64,000 bases of DNA from Cyclobacterium roseum (GCF_010119225.1 NZ_WNKF01000004.1:310001-374000), one strand, 5' to 3'; shown: positions 35,120-44,383, numbered from the stretch's first letter. Notes: a model not told the origin generated them from the letters alone. Numbers and translations: made by a program.

Positions 35120-35410
35120 GGCTGGCATAGGCGACGTCCTCATGAAAGGGTTTTTCAAAATTGGACACAAAAAAGCCCATTCCGGTGATTTCATTTTCGG
35201 CGGTGTGGTTTGCGCGCGGGTTTTCGTTAGGTGATTTTGAAGATATAAGCTTCTCAATAGGATCAGTGGAATTAGCTGGGGCTATCGGTTTTGCCTATAG
35301 GTCTTACTTTTTTCCCCCTTGACCTTGTCCCGCTGCACAAAACTGGTGGGGAGTAATACCATAACCCTGGAGCATACAGGCCAACAGGGCCCAATTTCCC
35401 ATCACCATTC
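35085..35410 (-). pseudogene. Unrecognised gene remnants, minus strand
   Basis: This stretch, otherwise empty, has two protein-like fragments on the minus strand. One begins ATG near 35408 (MVMGNWALLACMLQGYGITP) and stops after 34 codons; the other is a frame of about 65 codons ending VAYASLTFHGNQ just after GMGFFVSNFEKPFHED. Codon pattern and composition resemble coding sequence, but neither has a full gene and I recognise no family. They could be pieces of one degraded gene. Confidence 0.35.
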
Positions 35411-35418
35411 TTTAAGGG

Positions 35419-36813
35419 TTAGAAATGAATGGTTTTCATTATTTTCTCTGCTTTTTTTACCTCCAAGGTAAAAGTCTGTGCATTCCTGTCCTTATAGTCA
35501 CCTAGTGGAGTAACTTTTACCTTATACATGCCAGGGTTTAATAGAAATTCCTTTCCTCGATCATAGGTACGGCCTCCGGCTACGTTTTTGCCAGAGGACT
35601 CTTCTGTTAAGGTAACCATACTGTCAATGGATCTGTCCGCTACCCGTGCGTCAATATGTACAGTCCCTGTTTGGAAATCAAACATAACAGGAGTAGTTCC
35701 GCCTGCCTTAATGGTAATATTTTCAATTTCCGCATAGGTGTCCATACCGTTCATGGCGAGTGCCTGAATGGTGATTTTATACGTACCTGGGTTAACCTCT
35801 ACTTCTTTGGGTGCATTATAGGATCGAAGAGAAGCAACCACATTTTCATTTTGGTCAATCACTTTTACCATCGCATCCCAAAAGTCCCCATTATTTAAGA
35901 TCGAAATCCCGAATTTCCCGCCGTCAAAACTAATCTCCTGATGCACCAGGCTGTCTTCCCTACTTTCTATGTCGGTAACAGTGACCATTTTCACATCACT
36001 GCCTTCGAGCGGGCTTGCTTCAAAATTGTATGTGCTAGGTGGCAAATAAAAAAAGGCCGTGTCCCGGTAAGTGCGTACACTTATTGGCTCTCTTTTTCCA
36101 ACGACATCATAAGCCTTAACCATGGCATCAATGGGCTTCCCGTTCTTTACGGCATATACCGAAGCGTTGCTTTTGGGTTTGTCTATGGTAGCCGTAGTAA
36201 CTTCATTCAGGACCGCTCCCAGGTCCAGGGCATCTTTTGCGGGGAAGTACCGACCCTCACCGGCCATCGCAGCGCATTTTAATGGCTCGGTATCTTCATC
36301 GACTAAGCCAAAACCGATGATGTGCAAGCGAAAATCAATTCCTTCTTTTTTGGCTTTCCTCACTACCTCACATATGTTTCCGTCGCAGGACTCAATCCCA
36401 TCGGTTACCAAAATGATGGTTGCCTTGGCTTCTGATTTGCTTAAACGATCTATCACTAGCGCGGCGGCATAGGCAAGCGGGGTCATGCCTAGGGGTTTGA
36501 TTGCGTGCAATTCGGAAATGAACTCCGGTTTCGTTCCCTCGCTGACATCCACCAAAAATTCAACATCTCTGCAATCACCTTTATTCCGGTGTCCATAAGC
36601 GACCAATCCGATTTGTTGATTATCCGGAAGGCCGTTGATCGAGTTGGTCAACACCTCAGCCGCAATTTCCATTTTGGTTCTCCCGTCTATTTGTCCCCAC
36701 ATGGAGCCGCTGGCATCGTAAATAAATACAATCGGGGACAGGGAATCATATTGTTGCGCTGACCCTGAATAGGATGACAAAACGACCAAAAAAAAGATGG
36801 TGAGGAATCTCAT
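35419..36813 (-). CDS. Secreted von Willebrand factor A protein with three tandem beta repeats
   Basis: A 464-residue exported protein; the start is ATG 36813, since the alternative is a TTG nine bases upstream. A signal peptide precedes a VWA domain (about 25-220) with an intact metal-ion adhesion site: DASGS, the Thr in GMTPLAYA, and the Asp in LVTDGIESC. It is followed by three similar units of roughly 85-95 residues, each with a core like DAMVKVxD, then RxY and NPGxYK (for example IDAMVKAYD, WDAMVKVID, IDSMVTLTE). These look like carboxypeptidase-regulatory/PEGA-type sandwiches. The likely role is surface binding or complex assembly; the partner is unknown. Confidence 0.9.
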   Translation of the reverse strand: MRFLTIFFLVVLSSYSGSAQQYDSLSPIVFIYDASGSMWGQIDGRTKMEIAAEVLTNSINGLPDNQQIGLVAYGHRNKGDCRDVEFLVDVSEGTKPEFISELHAIKPLGMTPLAYAAALVIDRLSKSEAKATIILVTDGIESCDGNICEVVRKAKKEGIDFRLHIIGFGLVDEDTEPLKCAAMAGEGRYFPAKDALDLGAVLNEVTTATIDKPKSNASVYAVKNGKPIDAMVKAYDVVGKREPISVRTYRDTAFFYLPPSTYNFEASPLEGSDVKMVTVTDIESREDSLVHQEISFDGGKFGISILNNGDFWDAMVKVIDQNENVVASLRSYNAPKEVEVNPGTYKITIQALAMNGMDTYAEIENITIKAGGTTPVMFDFQTGTVHIDARVADRSIDSMVTLTEESSGKNVAGGRTYDRGKEFLLNPGMYKVKVTPLGDYKDRNAQTFTLEVKKAEKIMKTIHF

Positions 36814-36879
36814 AAGGAGCAAGTGTTCAGGGATGTATAATAAATATAAACAAAATTTTCATTTATTGCCTGATTCCCT

Positions 36880-37551
36880 TCAGTCCAGTTGCCTAACCAC
36901 CAAATTGTCCCACCATAGGGAGGTTCTGTAGGTTCGAAATCCTATTATTACCTTTTTATGTTGCCGCGATGCCTCCAGTTCCTGGTCAATGATCAATTTA
37001 CCATCGGTCCAGTATTGAATTTTTTGATCCTTTTTCACCAACTTGATCCGATAGGTGGTGCCTATTCTACACTCGTCTCCATTCCACTCCTCCAACAGCG
37101 TAAATCCGGGATTGTACCTGAACCGAAACCGTGCTAGGGACTCCCTGCCATTGGCCAGGTGGGTGAAAATATAGCCGTTCAGTTTATGGTACCTTGCATA
37201 GTTACCATCCTTTCGCTCCTTTTTTGTTTCCCGAAAGTTCCTGCCTTCCGGATCAGCATACATAAAGAAAAAATTAAGGTTATTGGCTAACTCCTGGGAG
37301 GAGACCACATGAACATCAAACTCCACCTGAAGGTTGTCAGAAAACTCCCAGTCTAAGCATGCCGTGGCTACCCTTGGTTTCAGGGTATCTTCACCAACAA
37401 AAAGCCGTCTATTTTGAATGGATGCGGGGACTCCTTCGCTCCGCCAATCTGCAGGCAGCGCTCCATCCGGATAGTTGAATTTTTCCTCGAATACGATTTC
37501 ACCCGGCACTGTATCCAGCTTTTGAACCCAAAGACTGGTAATGCCGCCCAA
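36880..37551 (-). CDS. DUF1961-like jellyroll protein, signal peptide interrupted by a stop
   Basis: A protein of about 223 residues with the concanavalin-like sandwich seen in DUF1961/DUF6250 proteins: FEEKFNYPDGALPADWRSEG at the start, QVEFDVHVVSS, YARYHKLNGYIFTHLANG, and the family ending FRTYRTSLWWDNLVV. Such proteins are often linked to polysaccharide use. As given it begins at TTG 37549-37551 and has no signal peptide. Upstream, in the same frame, ATG 37584 starts MIKITFLFS followed by TAA (37555-37557) and then LLGGITSLWVQ: a signal peptide split by a stop. The gene is therefore likely a recent pseudogene, or the base is an error. Confidence 0.75.
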   Translation of the reverse strand: MGGITSLWVQKLDTVPGEIVFEEKFNYPDGALPADWRSEGVPASIQNRRLFVGEDTLKPRVATACLDWEFSDNLQVEFDVHVVSSQELANNLNFFFMYADPEGRNFRETKKERKDGNYARYHKLNGYIFTHLANGRESLARFRFRYNPGFTLLEEWNGDECRIGTTYRIKLVKKDQKIQYWTDGKLIIDQELEASRQHKKVIIGFRTYRTSLWWDNLVVRQLD

Positions 37552-37766
37552 GAGTTAAGAAAATAGAAAAGTTATTTTTATCATCTAGAGGAATTTGTTT
37601 ATGACCATTTTCCTTTCTCCGAATTATAGTTTCATTTAAAAACGTTTACAACCCTTGGCTGATAGCACTTACATCGTCAATTTTTTTATAATCCTAATCA
37701 AACTATCGGTTTATCCCAAATTTCAATTGAAGGTTTGGTTTCAATTCTTAGTATCCGTTTTGCCTG

Positions 37767-38786
37767 CTACCAACTCCATCCAAATGTGGTTTGCAGGATG
37801 TAATCCAGGGAACGGTTAGATTGAAAAGGCTGGTTGTCATAGTTTACAGTCACACCCGTCTTGATGTAAAAATCCAGGGGCAGGTCATAAGTAAGGTCCA
37901 ATCTGTAATCCACCCTTACCCGGTCCTTTTCAGTCAAACTGGGGTAAACGAAGATATTGGAAAGCAGGCTCAAATCACCCATGTCAAAAAGATTTATTTC
38001 GGAGGCAATCCAGGCTTCTGCACTTGCCCGGTCCATTGTTTCCCCAACGAAATCCTCATTGTTATAGGCCGCTCCTCCAAAAATCCTCCAATACATCGCA
38101 TTTGATTTAATTACATCTCTTCCACCGCCCAGCAGGGTATTCACTCGCAAGTTTAAGGATTGCTCAGTATTGTATAGGTATTCCATCCTGGCCAGTGTAA
38201 ACCAACCTTGTCGTAAAAAATGAATACCCTGCAGGTTTCCATCTCCCCTGCTAATTTTTTCGGCCTCATTCTGGGCAGTAACCAGTTTATTAAAAGCAGC
38301 ATCAAAAGACCACCTTTCTGTGATGTAGCCAATATGACTTCGGGTAGAAAATTGTCGTTGATTCCTTGCCCTGGTCAGGGTAAATCCCAAATCGATACTG
38401 GCACTTATCCGATCAAGAAACCCCTTGTCTACGGATTTGATATATAAAATATCTTCCACGGGAAAGGTAATTTCATCTCCTTGAAGAGAAGTGATTTTTA
38501 ATAAACCTACCTCGGGGCTACTGATTTTTCCATACATTCTGCTTGTGGACTTGGTGGAAGTGATAAACAGGGATTCGGAATAGATGGCCTTTATTTCACC
38601 CCATTTTACCCTAAAATCAGATTTGCTATAAGGGGTTTTGATTACCAAAACCCCTCTTTCCATCGATTTAATCTCTCCAAGCAGGAAGTGATCGCTTTTT
38701 ACAACCACTGAATCGCTTTGCGCCAGACCTTTGGTAATACAGAATGTCATGATGATGGTCAAGAAAAGCGCAGCTGGAATTCTCAT
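37767..38786 (-). CDS. DUF481 family outer membrane protein
   Basis: A 339-residue protein with a signal peptide (to GLAQ, residue 22), an N-terminal domain of about 100 residues with SH3-like strands (DHFLLGEIKSMERGVLVIKT), and a C-terminal beta-barrel of the DUF481 (YdiY-like) family: INLFDMGDLSLLSNIFVYPS and YRLDLTYDLPLDFYIKTGV. It ends with the aromatic strand TTFGWSW, as outer-membrane barrels do. Function unknown; DUF481 proteins are sometimes acid-induced. Confidence 0.88.
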   Translation of the reverse strand: MRIPAALFLTIIMTFCITKGLAQSDSVVVKSDHFLLGEIKSMERGVLVIKTPYSKSDFRVKWGEIKAIYSESLFITSTKSTSRMYGKISSPEVGLLKITSLQGDEITFPVEDILYIKSVDKGFLDRISASIDLGFTLTRARNQRQFSTRSHIGYITERWSFDAAFNKLVTAQNEAEKISRGDGNLQGIHFLRQGWFTLARMEYLYNTEQSLNLRVNTLLGGGRDVIKSNAMYWRIFGGAAYNNEDFVGETMDRASAEAWIASEINLFDMGDLSLLSNIFVYPSLTEKDRVRVDYRLDLTYDLPLDFYIKTGVTVNYDNQPFQSNRSLDYILQTTFGWSW

Positions 38787-38915
38787 CCTATTGAAATTTG
38801 ATTCTTAGAAATGTCAATGAGAAGGGTACCATGTACCACATTATTTTAGGTAATAAGACCCCTAAAATATTGCCTAAATCAGAGTCCTTAACAATTGGAA
38901 ATCAAAAAGGGGCTT

Positions 38916-40274
38916 TTATTCCCCCAGCAGGTTTTTATAGATCACCCCGTCTTTCATAATCAACAGAAAGTTGGCATCCGGGTCTTCTATCAATTTTATG
39001 TTTTCGATCGGGTTTCCATCCACAACAATCAAATCCGCATATGCCCCTTCAGCTATTTCGCCTAACCTACCTTCCCGATAGGGACTTCTATTTCCACTCA
39101 TTCGCAATAATTCCGCATTGGTGGAAGTGGCCATTTTAAGGATTTCAAAAGAGGTAAACCAGCGTGTTAGTTTTGATAATTGTCTTCCCTGCCTTGAAGC
39201 AAGGGAAGCATCAAACAAACAGTCTGTTCCCCAAGCCGTTTTAATACCATATTTTTTTGCAAGTCTATAGGCGTTGTCTGTTCCATTGGTGACCATCAAT
39301 TGTTTTCGCCTGTTTTCAGAACCTTCCGGATGGGGATTGGCATTTTCATCATCCAAAAAAGGTTGTAAACTCCACCATATGTCCTTTTCTGCCATAAGTT
39401 TTGCGGTTGCTTCATCGGCCAATTGTCCGTGATCAATGCACTTTACGCCCGCATTGATGGCTGCCTGAATGGCTGCAGGCGTGTACGCATGCACCGTGAC
39501 GTAGGTTCCCCAGTTTTCTGCAGCTGATACGGCAGCCTCAAATTCGGCCTCGCTGTATTGCATCACATCAATCGGGTCATAGTTGGAGGATACCCCACCA
39601 CCGGCCATCAATTTTAGTTGTGTGGCACCTTGCCTTAATTGTTCACGGGAGCGCAATAAAACCTGATCCACCCCATCTGCCAGGGCCGCCATACCATTCT
39701 GCTCAGCGTAAGACATTTCCCCGATATCCCTCGGAACATCAGTAGGAAGGCCAAAATCTCCATGCCCACCCGTTTGCGAAATAAAAGCTCCGGAAGGAAA
39801 AATCCTGGGTCCCACTGCCAAACCTTCATCAATTGCTTTTTGCAAAACAATGGCACCCCCACCCAAATCCCGGACCGTGGTAAAACCCCTTAATAGCTGC
39901 TTTTCCGCCGCTTGCGCAGCAAATAAAGCAATATAAGCGTAGGATGATGTCATGGCCTTTACCTTGGGAATACTTTCAAACATCATATGGGAATGGGCAT
40001 CGATTAAACCTGGAATCACATATTTCCCTTCTCCATTAACGATTTGGGTGGTTGCGCTTCTGTCTACAGGAATGGGGTTCGAAGAAATTTGTTTGATTAG
40101 ATTACCTTCAATTAATAGGTTACCCTTTAAAAGGGTAGCTTCCTTTCCATTAAAGATATAAACATCGGTAATAAGCGTTCTACTTGTCGGTGTCGGTGTT
40201 GGTGATTGGCCATTGGCCAAAAAAACAGAACTAAAAAATAATAATGCAAATAATACAGGCATGGATTGATTCAT
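38916..40274 (-). CDS. Secreted amidohydrolase
   Basis: A 452-residue metal-dependent hydrolase of the amidohydrolase superfamily, exported through an N-terminal signal peptide (to ANGQ). Active-site features: the HxH-type metal site is IDAHSHMM; later ligands are in YVTVHAYT and CIDHGQLADE; the final Asp is in WGTDCLFD. The C-terminus has the standard beta-sandwich return (GEIAEGAYADLIVVDGNPIE). The lysine or carboxylysine position LKLMAGGG fits the prolidase/imidazolonepropionase-like group, so dipeptides or similar amides are plausible substrates; this is not certain. It is the upstream member of a minus-strand row of secreted-protein genes. Confidence 0.93.
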   Translation of the reverse strand: MNQSMPVLFALLFFSSVFLANGQSPTPTPTSRTLITDVYIFNGKEATLLKGNLLIEGNLIKQISSNPIPVDRSATTQIVNGEGKYVIPGLIDAHSHMMFESIPKVKAMTSSYAYIALFAAQAAEKQLLRGFTTVRDLGGGAIVLQKAIDEGLAVGPRIFPSGAFISQTGGHGDFGLPTDVPRDIGEMSYAEQNGMAALADGVDQVLLRSREQLRQGATQLKLMAGGGVSSNYDPIDVMQYSEAEFEAAVSAAENWGTYVTVHAYTPAAIQAAINAGVKCIDHGQLADEATAKLMAEKDIWWSLQPFLDDENANPHPEGSENRRKQLMVTNGTDNAYRLAKKYGIKTAWGTDCLFDASLASRQGRQLSKLTRWFTSFEILKMATSTNAELLRMSGNRSPYREGRLGEIAEGAYADLIVVDGNPIENIKLIEDPDANFLLIMKDGVIYKNLLGE

Positions 40275-40519
40275 GGATGATTTAATTTAAGGTTGATATT
40301 TCTAACAAAAAGGGCATGCCACATGAAATTGTTGCCTGGCTTTTCTTCTATTGGAGCGATGAATCCTTTGAAAATGATAAGAATAAATAGGGGTATGAAT
40401 TAATGTTTCTTAGCAGGTTTTCCTTTTAAAGTCTATAAAACCACGTTACGCAAGATATTTAAATCAACTATAAACAGCTAATAATGTTCTTTAAAATATA
40501 AGAATACAATGTTTTTTCT

Positions 40520-41017
40520 ATGAAATTTAAAAAGGTGTATTCCTTAGCTGTTGTCTTCCTTTTTTCATGTACCGATACGGAAACCCCGATATTCCCTGTG
40601 GAGCTTGTGGGTACCTGGAAGATGGTTGAATACGAGGAAAACCAGGATATGGACCGGGTGGAATGGTTTACTTATTATGAAAATGGTACTTATGCGCAAT
40701 TGATCGGGTATCGGGAGGCTGGATCGGGAGCGTTTTTGGGCTACCGGTCCTTTGCTGAGGGAACCTACACGTTGGAAGGAAACCGTGTGCTGTTTCAGGA
40801 AAGCAATCGCCTGATACATCTGGGCGGTACCATTTACGGAGAACGGGATCAACTGAGTCCTATCAACCCCAACCCGGACGTTTGGGCAGAGCTGTCGATA
40901 AGGGAAAACGGATCCGTTCCGAACATGCACCTACCCTGCAACCCCGTTTCCTCGGCAGGCTGCATCCCCGATAAAAGTTATAACAAACCGGTAGCTTTCT
41001 ACGGTGACCTGCTTTGA
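40520..41017 (+). CDS. Lipocalin-like lipoprotein
   Basis: A 165-residue lipoprotein (lipobox LFSC, Cys17). The mature part begins ELVGTWKMVEYEEN, the usual start of lipocalin-like proteins of Bacteroidota, followed by strands (WFTYYENGTYAQLIGY, EGTYTLEGNRVLFQESN). It is likely a small barrel on the periplasmic or outer face that binds a hydrophobic ligand, or simply a structural domain; nothing specific can be said. It is isolated, on the plus strand between two minus-strand genes. Confidence 0.8.
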   Translation: MKFKKVYSLAVVFLFSCTDTETPIFPVELVGTWKMVEYEENQDMDRVEWFTYYENGTYAQLIGYREAGSGAFLGYRSFAEGTYTLEGNRVLFQESNRLIHLGGTIYGERDQLSPINPNPDVWAELSIRENGSVPNMHLPCNPVSSAGCIPDKSYNKPVAFYGDLL

Positions 41018-41052
41018 TGCGGATTTTTCAATACCTGGGTCGCAAAATAATA

Positions 41053-41073
41053 CCTGACTGGATCAAAGTCAGG
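41053..41073 (-). terminator. Weak hairpin, possible terminator after the GH3 gene
   Basis: CCTGACT / AGTCAGG with a 7-base loop, about 90 nt past the GH3 stop on the minus strand, followed there by TATTATTTTG. The short stem makes this a weak call. Confidence 0.35.
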
Positions 41074-41162
41074 GTGAAAAATAGCACCTTCCGCTGATCT
41101 CACCCCCTTCTGGTCAGTCCGAACGTGGCCTGCGGTAAATTTAGTTTCCCGAAGTATCAATC

Positions 41163-43199
41163 TCAGTAGGTCAATCCAAAACCAAAGGGAAACAGTGTAT
41201 CTTCTTCGGGATATCCCGGTGCATCAGGGGCCTGGTCCACGATCGCCTCCGGTTTGTTGGCCAGGGTAAAAGGAAGTTTTCCGGTAGGCTTGAATTTTCC
41301 AGTGAGGATGTCCAAAAGGGCCCCATCCGTAACGCCAAATGTAGCCAAAATGGCTCCGGCATTCAGAATTCCCGAATTTTTATCCAAAACATAAGGTTGC
41401 CTGAAATCGATGGCCAACACCGTATTTTCAGGTCCTACCTTTTCCATGATGGTTTTTATGTCTTTTAAAGAGGGGGTAATTTCCCAGGATGTTGAGCCCT
41501 CCATTACTGAAAAGGCGAGTAAATCCAGTTCTTTGGGGTCCGCCGCACCAAACATCCGTCCGCTTTCTCTTCCGCCACTATTGGATACATTTACACGGAT
41601 GATCGCCAGTTCAGTACCCTCACTGATGGGGGCAAGGGTTTCTTCCTCGCCGGAATGTTGATCTCCTGCCACTGCCTTGATGCCAGCCCAGGACCGGTCC
41701 TCAAATACTTTCGGGTTTACGCCCATGGTATAGACCATCAGGGAGTCACCTTCTTCCGGAAGGGCAATGGGAAGGTTCATTTTATTTTGAAGCAATACGA
41801 TGGATTTTCGCTGGGCGATATCCGCTTTTCGTTGGTGGGCCGGATTACCCAGCAGGTAAGCTGCCCGGTTGGGATCCACATAGGGGTTTTCAAACAAGCC
41901 CAGTTCGAATTGTTCCCTTAATAGCCTTTCCACGGAAAGGTCCACCCGGCTTTCTGAAAGTTTCCCCGATTGAACCAAGGAAAGTAGCTGCTTATTGTCA
42001 TTAAAACCGGACAATACATCAGTCCCCGCCTCGATGGCGATGAGAATTTGTTCCTCTGTGCTTTTATCTTCCAAGCCCCATGCCCGGTCTCCGATAATGC
42101 CGGTATCCGAATTGATATACCCCTTAAATCCCAGCTTATTCCGTAATAAATCGGTGAGAATTCCCTTTGAAAAAGCCATTCCTACATTGTTGGGCATGTA
42201 TGCTTGCCCCACCGGAATGCCATAGTAGGCCATGATGGAAGAGGCTCCTGCATCAATGGCCGCCTGAAATGGCGCCAGGTGGTAATCAAAATTATTGGAA
42301 GGATACACCTGATTTTTACCATAATCGTAATGGGGGTCTCCGCCACCTTCCTGCGGCCCACCACCAGGAAAATGTTTGATGGTCAGGGCGACACTTTTGG
42401 CATTCAGGGATTCACCTTGAAGATTTTTGACAAGGGTGGAAATGATATCGGAGGCCAGTTCGCTGTCTTCGGTAAAGGTTTCATGCACCCTGTACCAGCG
42501 GGGTTCGGTAGAAAGATCGGCCATGTACCCATACATTCCACGGATGCCAACCGATGTCCACTCTTTGGCCATTATTTTGGCAAAATCTGCAATCAACGCC
42601 ATGTCACGGGTTGCGGCCAGACCGCTTTCCTTGGGCCAGGCCGAGAATGAACCTGAGGAAACATTAATGCCTGCTCTGGCATCAAAGTCTACATGGTTTC
42701 GGGCATTGGACTTAAATACCACGGGTATGCCAAGTCGGGTAGTTTCAGCCAATTCCTGGATGGAATTGGTAAACTGGGCCGCTTCAAAGGGGCTGATCTG
42801 TGCCCCGCCAAAAGAATTGGTCGATTCAGACCGCTCAGGGTTATTTTTAAGCACATTTCTAAATACAAACCGGGTCATCTTTTCATCCTCAATGAATTGG
42901 ACCGCACGGTCTGTCATATGGCCATACTCCCCGGCATTAAGCGTATTAATCAGTAGCATACCCACCTTTTCCTCTAAAGTCATCTGACCGAGCAGGTTTC
43001 CTATCCGCTGCTCCACCGGCAGCCGCCAATCCTCATAGGCATCCAAACGATTGTTTTTGTTGAGGTCTTTGAAGGTCAATTGCCCTTCATGCAGAAGGTC
43101 AACAGCCCGGGATTCAATCGCCGGTTGGTGGGTATAAGTACCTTGTGCATGGCCCTGAATGCACAAAAACAACATGGACAGTCGGAATAGGTTTTTCAT
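41163..43199 (-). CDS. Glycoside hydrolase family 3 enzyme
   Basis: A 678-residue exported GH3 enzyme (start ATG 43199, giving MKNLFRLSMLFLCIQGHAQ as signal peptide). The N-terminal TIM barrel has TLEEKVGMLLI, KSNARNH, TIKHFPGGGPQEGG and the catalytic nucleophile in YINSDTGIIGD (Asp365 from this Met). The second sandwich domain ends in FPFGFGLTY, after which most GH3 enzymes have a fibronectin III domain; here the protein stops. Substrates of GH3 are beta-glucosides, xylosides or N-acetylglucosaminides. Asn before Asp is a normal pattern. It overlaps the small membrane protein gene upstream by 4 nt. Confidence 0.93.
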   Translation of the reverse strand: MKNLFRLSMLFLCIQGHAQGTYTHQPAIESRAVDLLHEGQLTFKDLNKNNRLDAYEDWRLPVEQRIGNLLGQMTLEEKVGMLLINTLNAGEYGHMTDRAVQFIEDEKMTRFVFRNVLKNNPERSESTNSFGGAQISPFEAAQFTNSIQELAETTRLGIPVVFKSNARNHVDFDARAGINVSSGSFSAWPKESGLAATRDMALIADFAKIMAKEWTSVGIRGMYGYMADLSTEPRWYRVHETFTEDSELASDIISTLVKNLQGESLNAKSVALTIKHFPGGGPQEGGGDPHYDYGKNQVYPSNNFDYHLAPFQAAIDAGASSIMAYYGIPVGQAYMPNNVGMAFSKGILTDLLRNKLGFKGYINSDTGIIGDRAWGLEDKSTEEQILIAIEAGTDVLSGFNDNKQLLSLVQSGKLSESRVDLSVERLLREQFELGLFENPYVDPNRAAYLLGNPAHQRKADIAQRKSIVLLQNKMNLPIALPEEGDSLMVYTMGVNPKVFEDRSWAGIKAVAGDQHSGEEETLAPISEGTELAIIRVNVSNSGGRESGRMFGAADPKELDLLAFSVMEGSTSWEITPSLKDIKTIMEKVGPENTVLAIDFRQPYVLDKNSGILNAGAILATFGVTDGALLDILTGKFKPTGKLPFTLANKPEAIVDQAPDAPGYPEEDTLFPFGFGLTY

Positions 43200-43513
43200 A
43201 CTTGCTTTAATTTCCAAAGTTCTTTTGATTCATTTCCATCTTTTGTGTTCAATCGAATTTTATCCGAATGACTGCAAATAAAACGGATCCTATCTTCCGA
43301 TAAATTGTTATGACTTGCTATGGCTCTGGTAGAACGCCATACCTCCGAATGCTTAGGTTTTGTATTTTCTTTCAGCCATTTCAACACCCGCTTGGTATGG
43401 CTTTTTTTCAAGTAATGCTGACGTGACAGTTCAGCCAGCCAAATGACCAATCCTGCGATGGCACCGCCAACAGCACCAATAATAATTCCTTGCCACATTT
43501 CCACTTCGTCCAT
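43196..43513 (-). CDS. Small membrane-anchored uncharacterised protein
   Basis: A 105-residue protein; the start is ATG 43513 (MDEVEMWQG), since a longer frame starts with hydrophobic residues lacking coding character. One hydrophobic helix (IIIGAVGGAIAGLVIWLAEL) is followed by a basic region (KKSHTKRVLKWLKENTKPKH) and a helix-turn-helix-like segment (TRAIASHNNLSEDRIRFICS). It might bind nucleic acid at the membrane; no family is recognised. It overlaps the GH3 start by 4 nt, so the two are co-translated. Confidence 0.65.
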   Translation of the reverse strand: MDEVEMWQGIIIGAVGGAIAGLVIWLAELSRQHYLKKSHTKRVLKWLKENTKPKHSEVWRSTRAIASHNNLSEDRIRFICSHSDKIRLNTKDGNESKELWKLKQV

Positions 43514-43779
43514 GGGAAAGCAATATACCCAATAATCAATTACAGTGATAGGTCTATAGAAATTATCTCTATTCGGAAATACCAGGTAAAAAATACAGGG
43601 GATAAAGATCCAGCATTCGGTTGGGAGAAATGATACCAGCAAATTATCCCTTTGCCAACCTAAAAAAGGAACGATTATAGTTTTTTAACGATTCGCTTCA
43701 ATTACCATGGATGACATGATTTCGGAAATTGACGTTTTTAAATCCAAAGCTGCCCTGCAGTTTACGCAAATATTGCGGA

Positions 43780-44148
43780 TTAAAAAGGCAAGATATCTCC
43801 TTCGCTGTCATCGCTGAAGGTACTGACATCAGGCTGGTCCTGCTTTTGGTTTCCGGAAGCCGCTCCGCCACCTCCGTTACCGGTATCCTGGCTGTTTACC
43901 CGCCAGACTTTCACATCGGTATACCAGCGTCCATTGTATTCCCTGCTTTCTACTTCTATACTGGCAGTAAGATCAGCACCTTCCTGAATGTTGAATTGGT
44001 CGATTTTATCTCCCCATACGGTGAGGCAAACTTTTTTGGGATACTGCCCGGGGGTTTCCATAATATAGTCCCTTTTTCGCCAGGTACCGTTTCTACCGTT
44101 ACCTGATTGTTCTTCCAGTGCCTGAATGATTTTTCCAGTTAGTTCCAT
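43780..44148 (-). CDS. DUF3127 protein with SSB-like acidic tip
   Basis: A 122-residue protein of the DUF3127 family: MELTGKIIQALEEQSGNG, WRKRDYIMETPGQYPKKVCL and WYTDVKVWRVN form an OB-fold-like core. A Gly/Asn/Gln-rich linker leads to the tail STFSDDSEGDILPF. That ending is very like the C-terminal tip of single-stranded DNA-binding proteins (DDDIPF), which docks partner enzymes of replication and repair. DUF3127 proteins are restricted mostly to Bacteroidota and have been suggested to be SSB-related, but a role is not established. The gene stands alone. Confidence 0.88.
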   Translation of the reverse strand: MELTGKIIQALEEQSGNGRNGTWRKRDYIMETPGQYPKKVCLTVWGDKIDQFNIQEGADLTASIEVESREYNGRWYTDVKVWRVNSQDTGNGGGGAASGNQKQDQPDVSTFSDDSEGDILPF

Positions 44149-44383
44149 GGGTTGTCGGTTGATTGTTGAAAAAACGAAGGTAATTAAAAGGGCCGGGATT
44201 TAAAATAGCTGTCTCGGTACCTGTCCCATTTTAAACCCTTATCGGAGGATTCGAAGCGGCCATTTGTTGGCCCTGAACCCATACCGTGATGCTGGGTTCG
44301 AAGAAGATAAAATTTCCTTAGCGGAATGAAAACCAGTATTCCTAGAATCGATGGATGGGACGATCCGCGTTCGGTTTAAACCT

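Noticed and set aside
44275-44299. Hairpin GAACCCA / TGGGTTC between DUF3127 and GMC genes
   Set aside because: Only a 7-bp stem with no T run; not a convincing terminator and not a tRNA (no cloverleaf, although TGGGTTCGAA looks T-loop-like).
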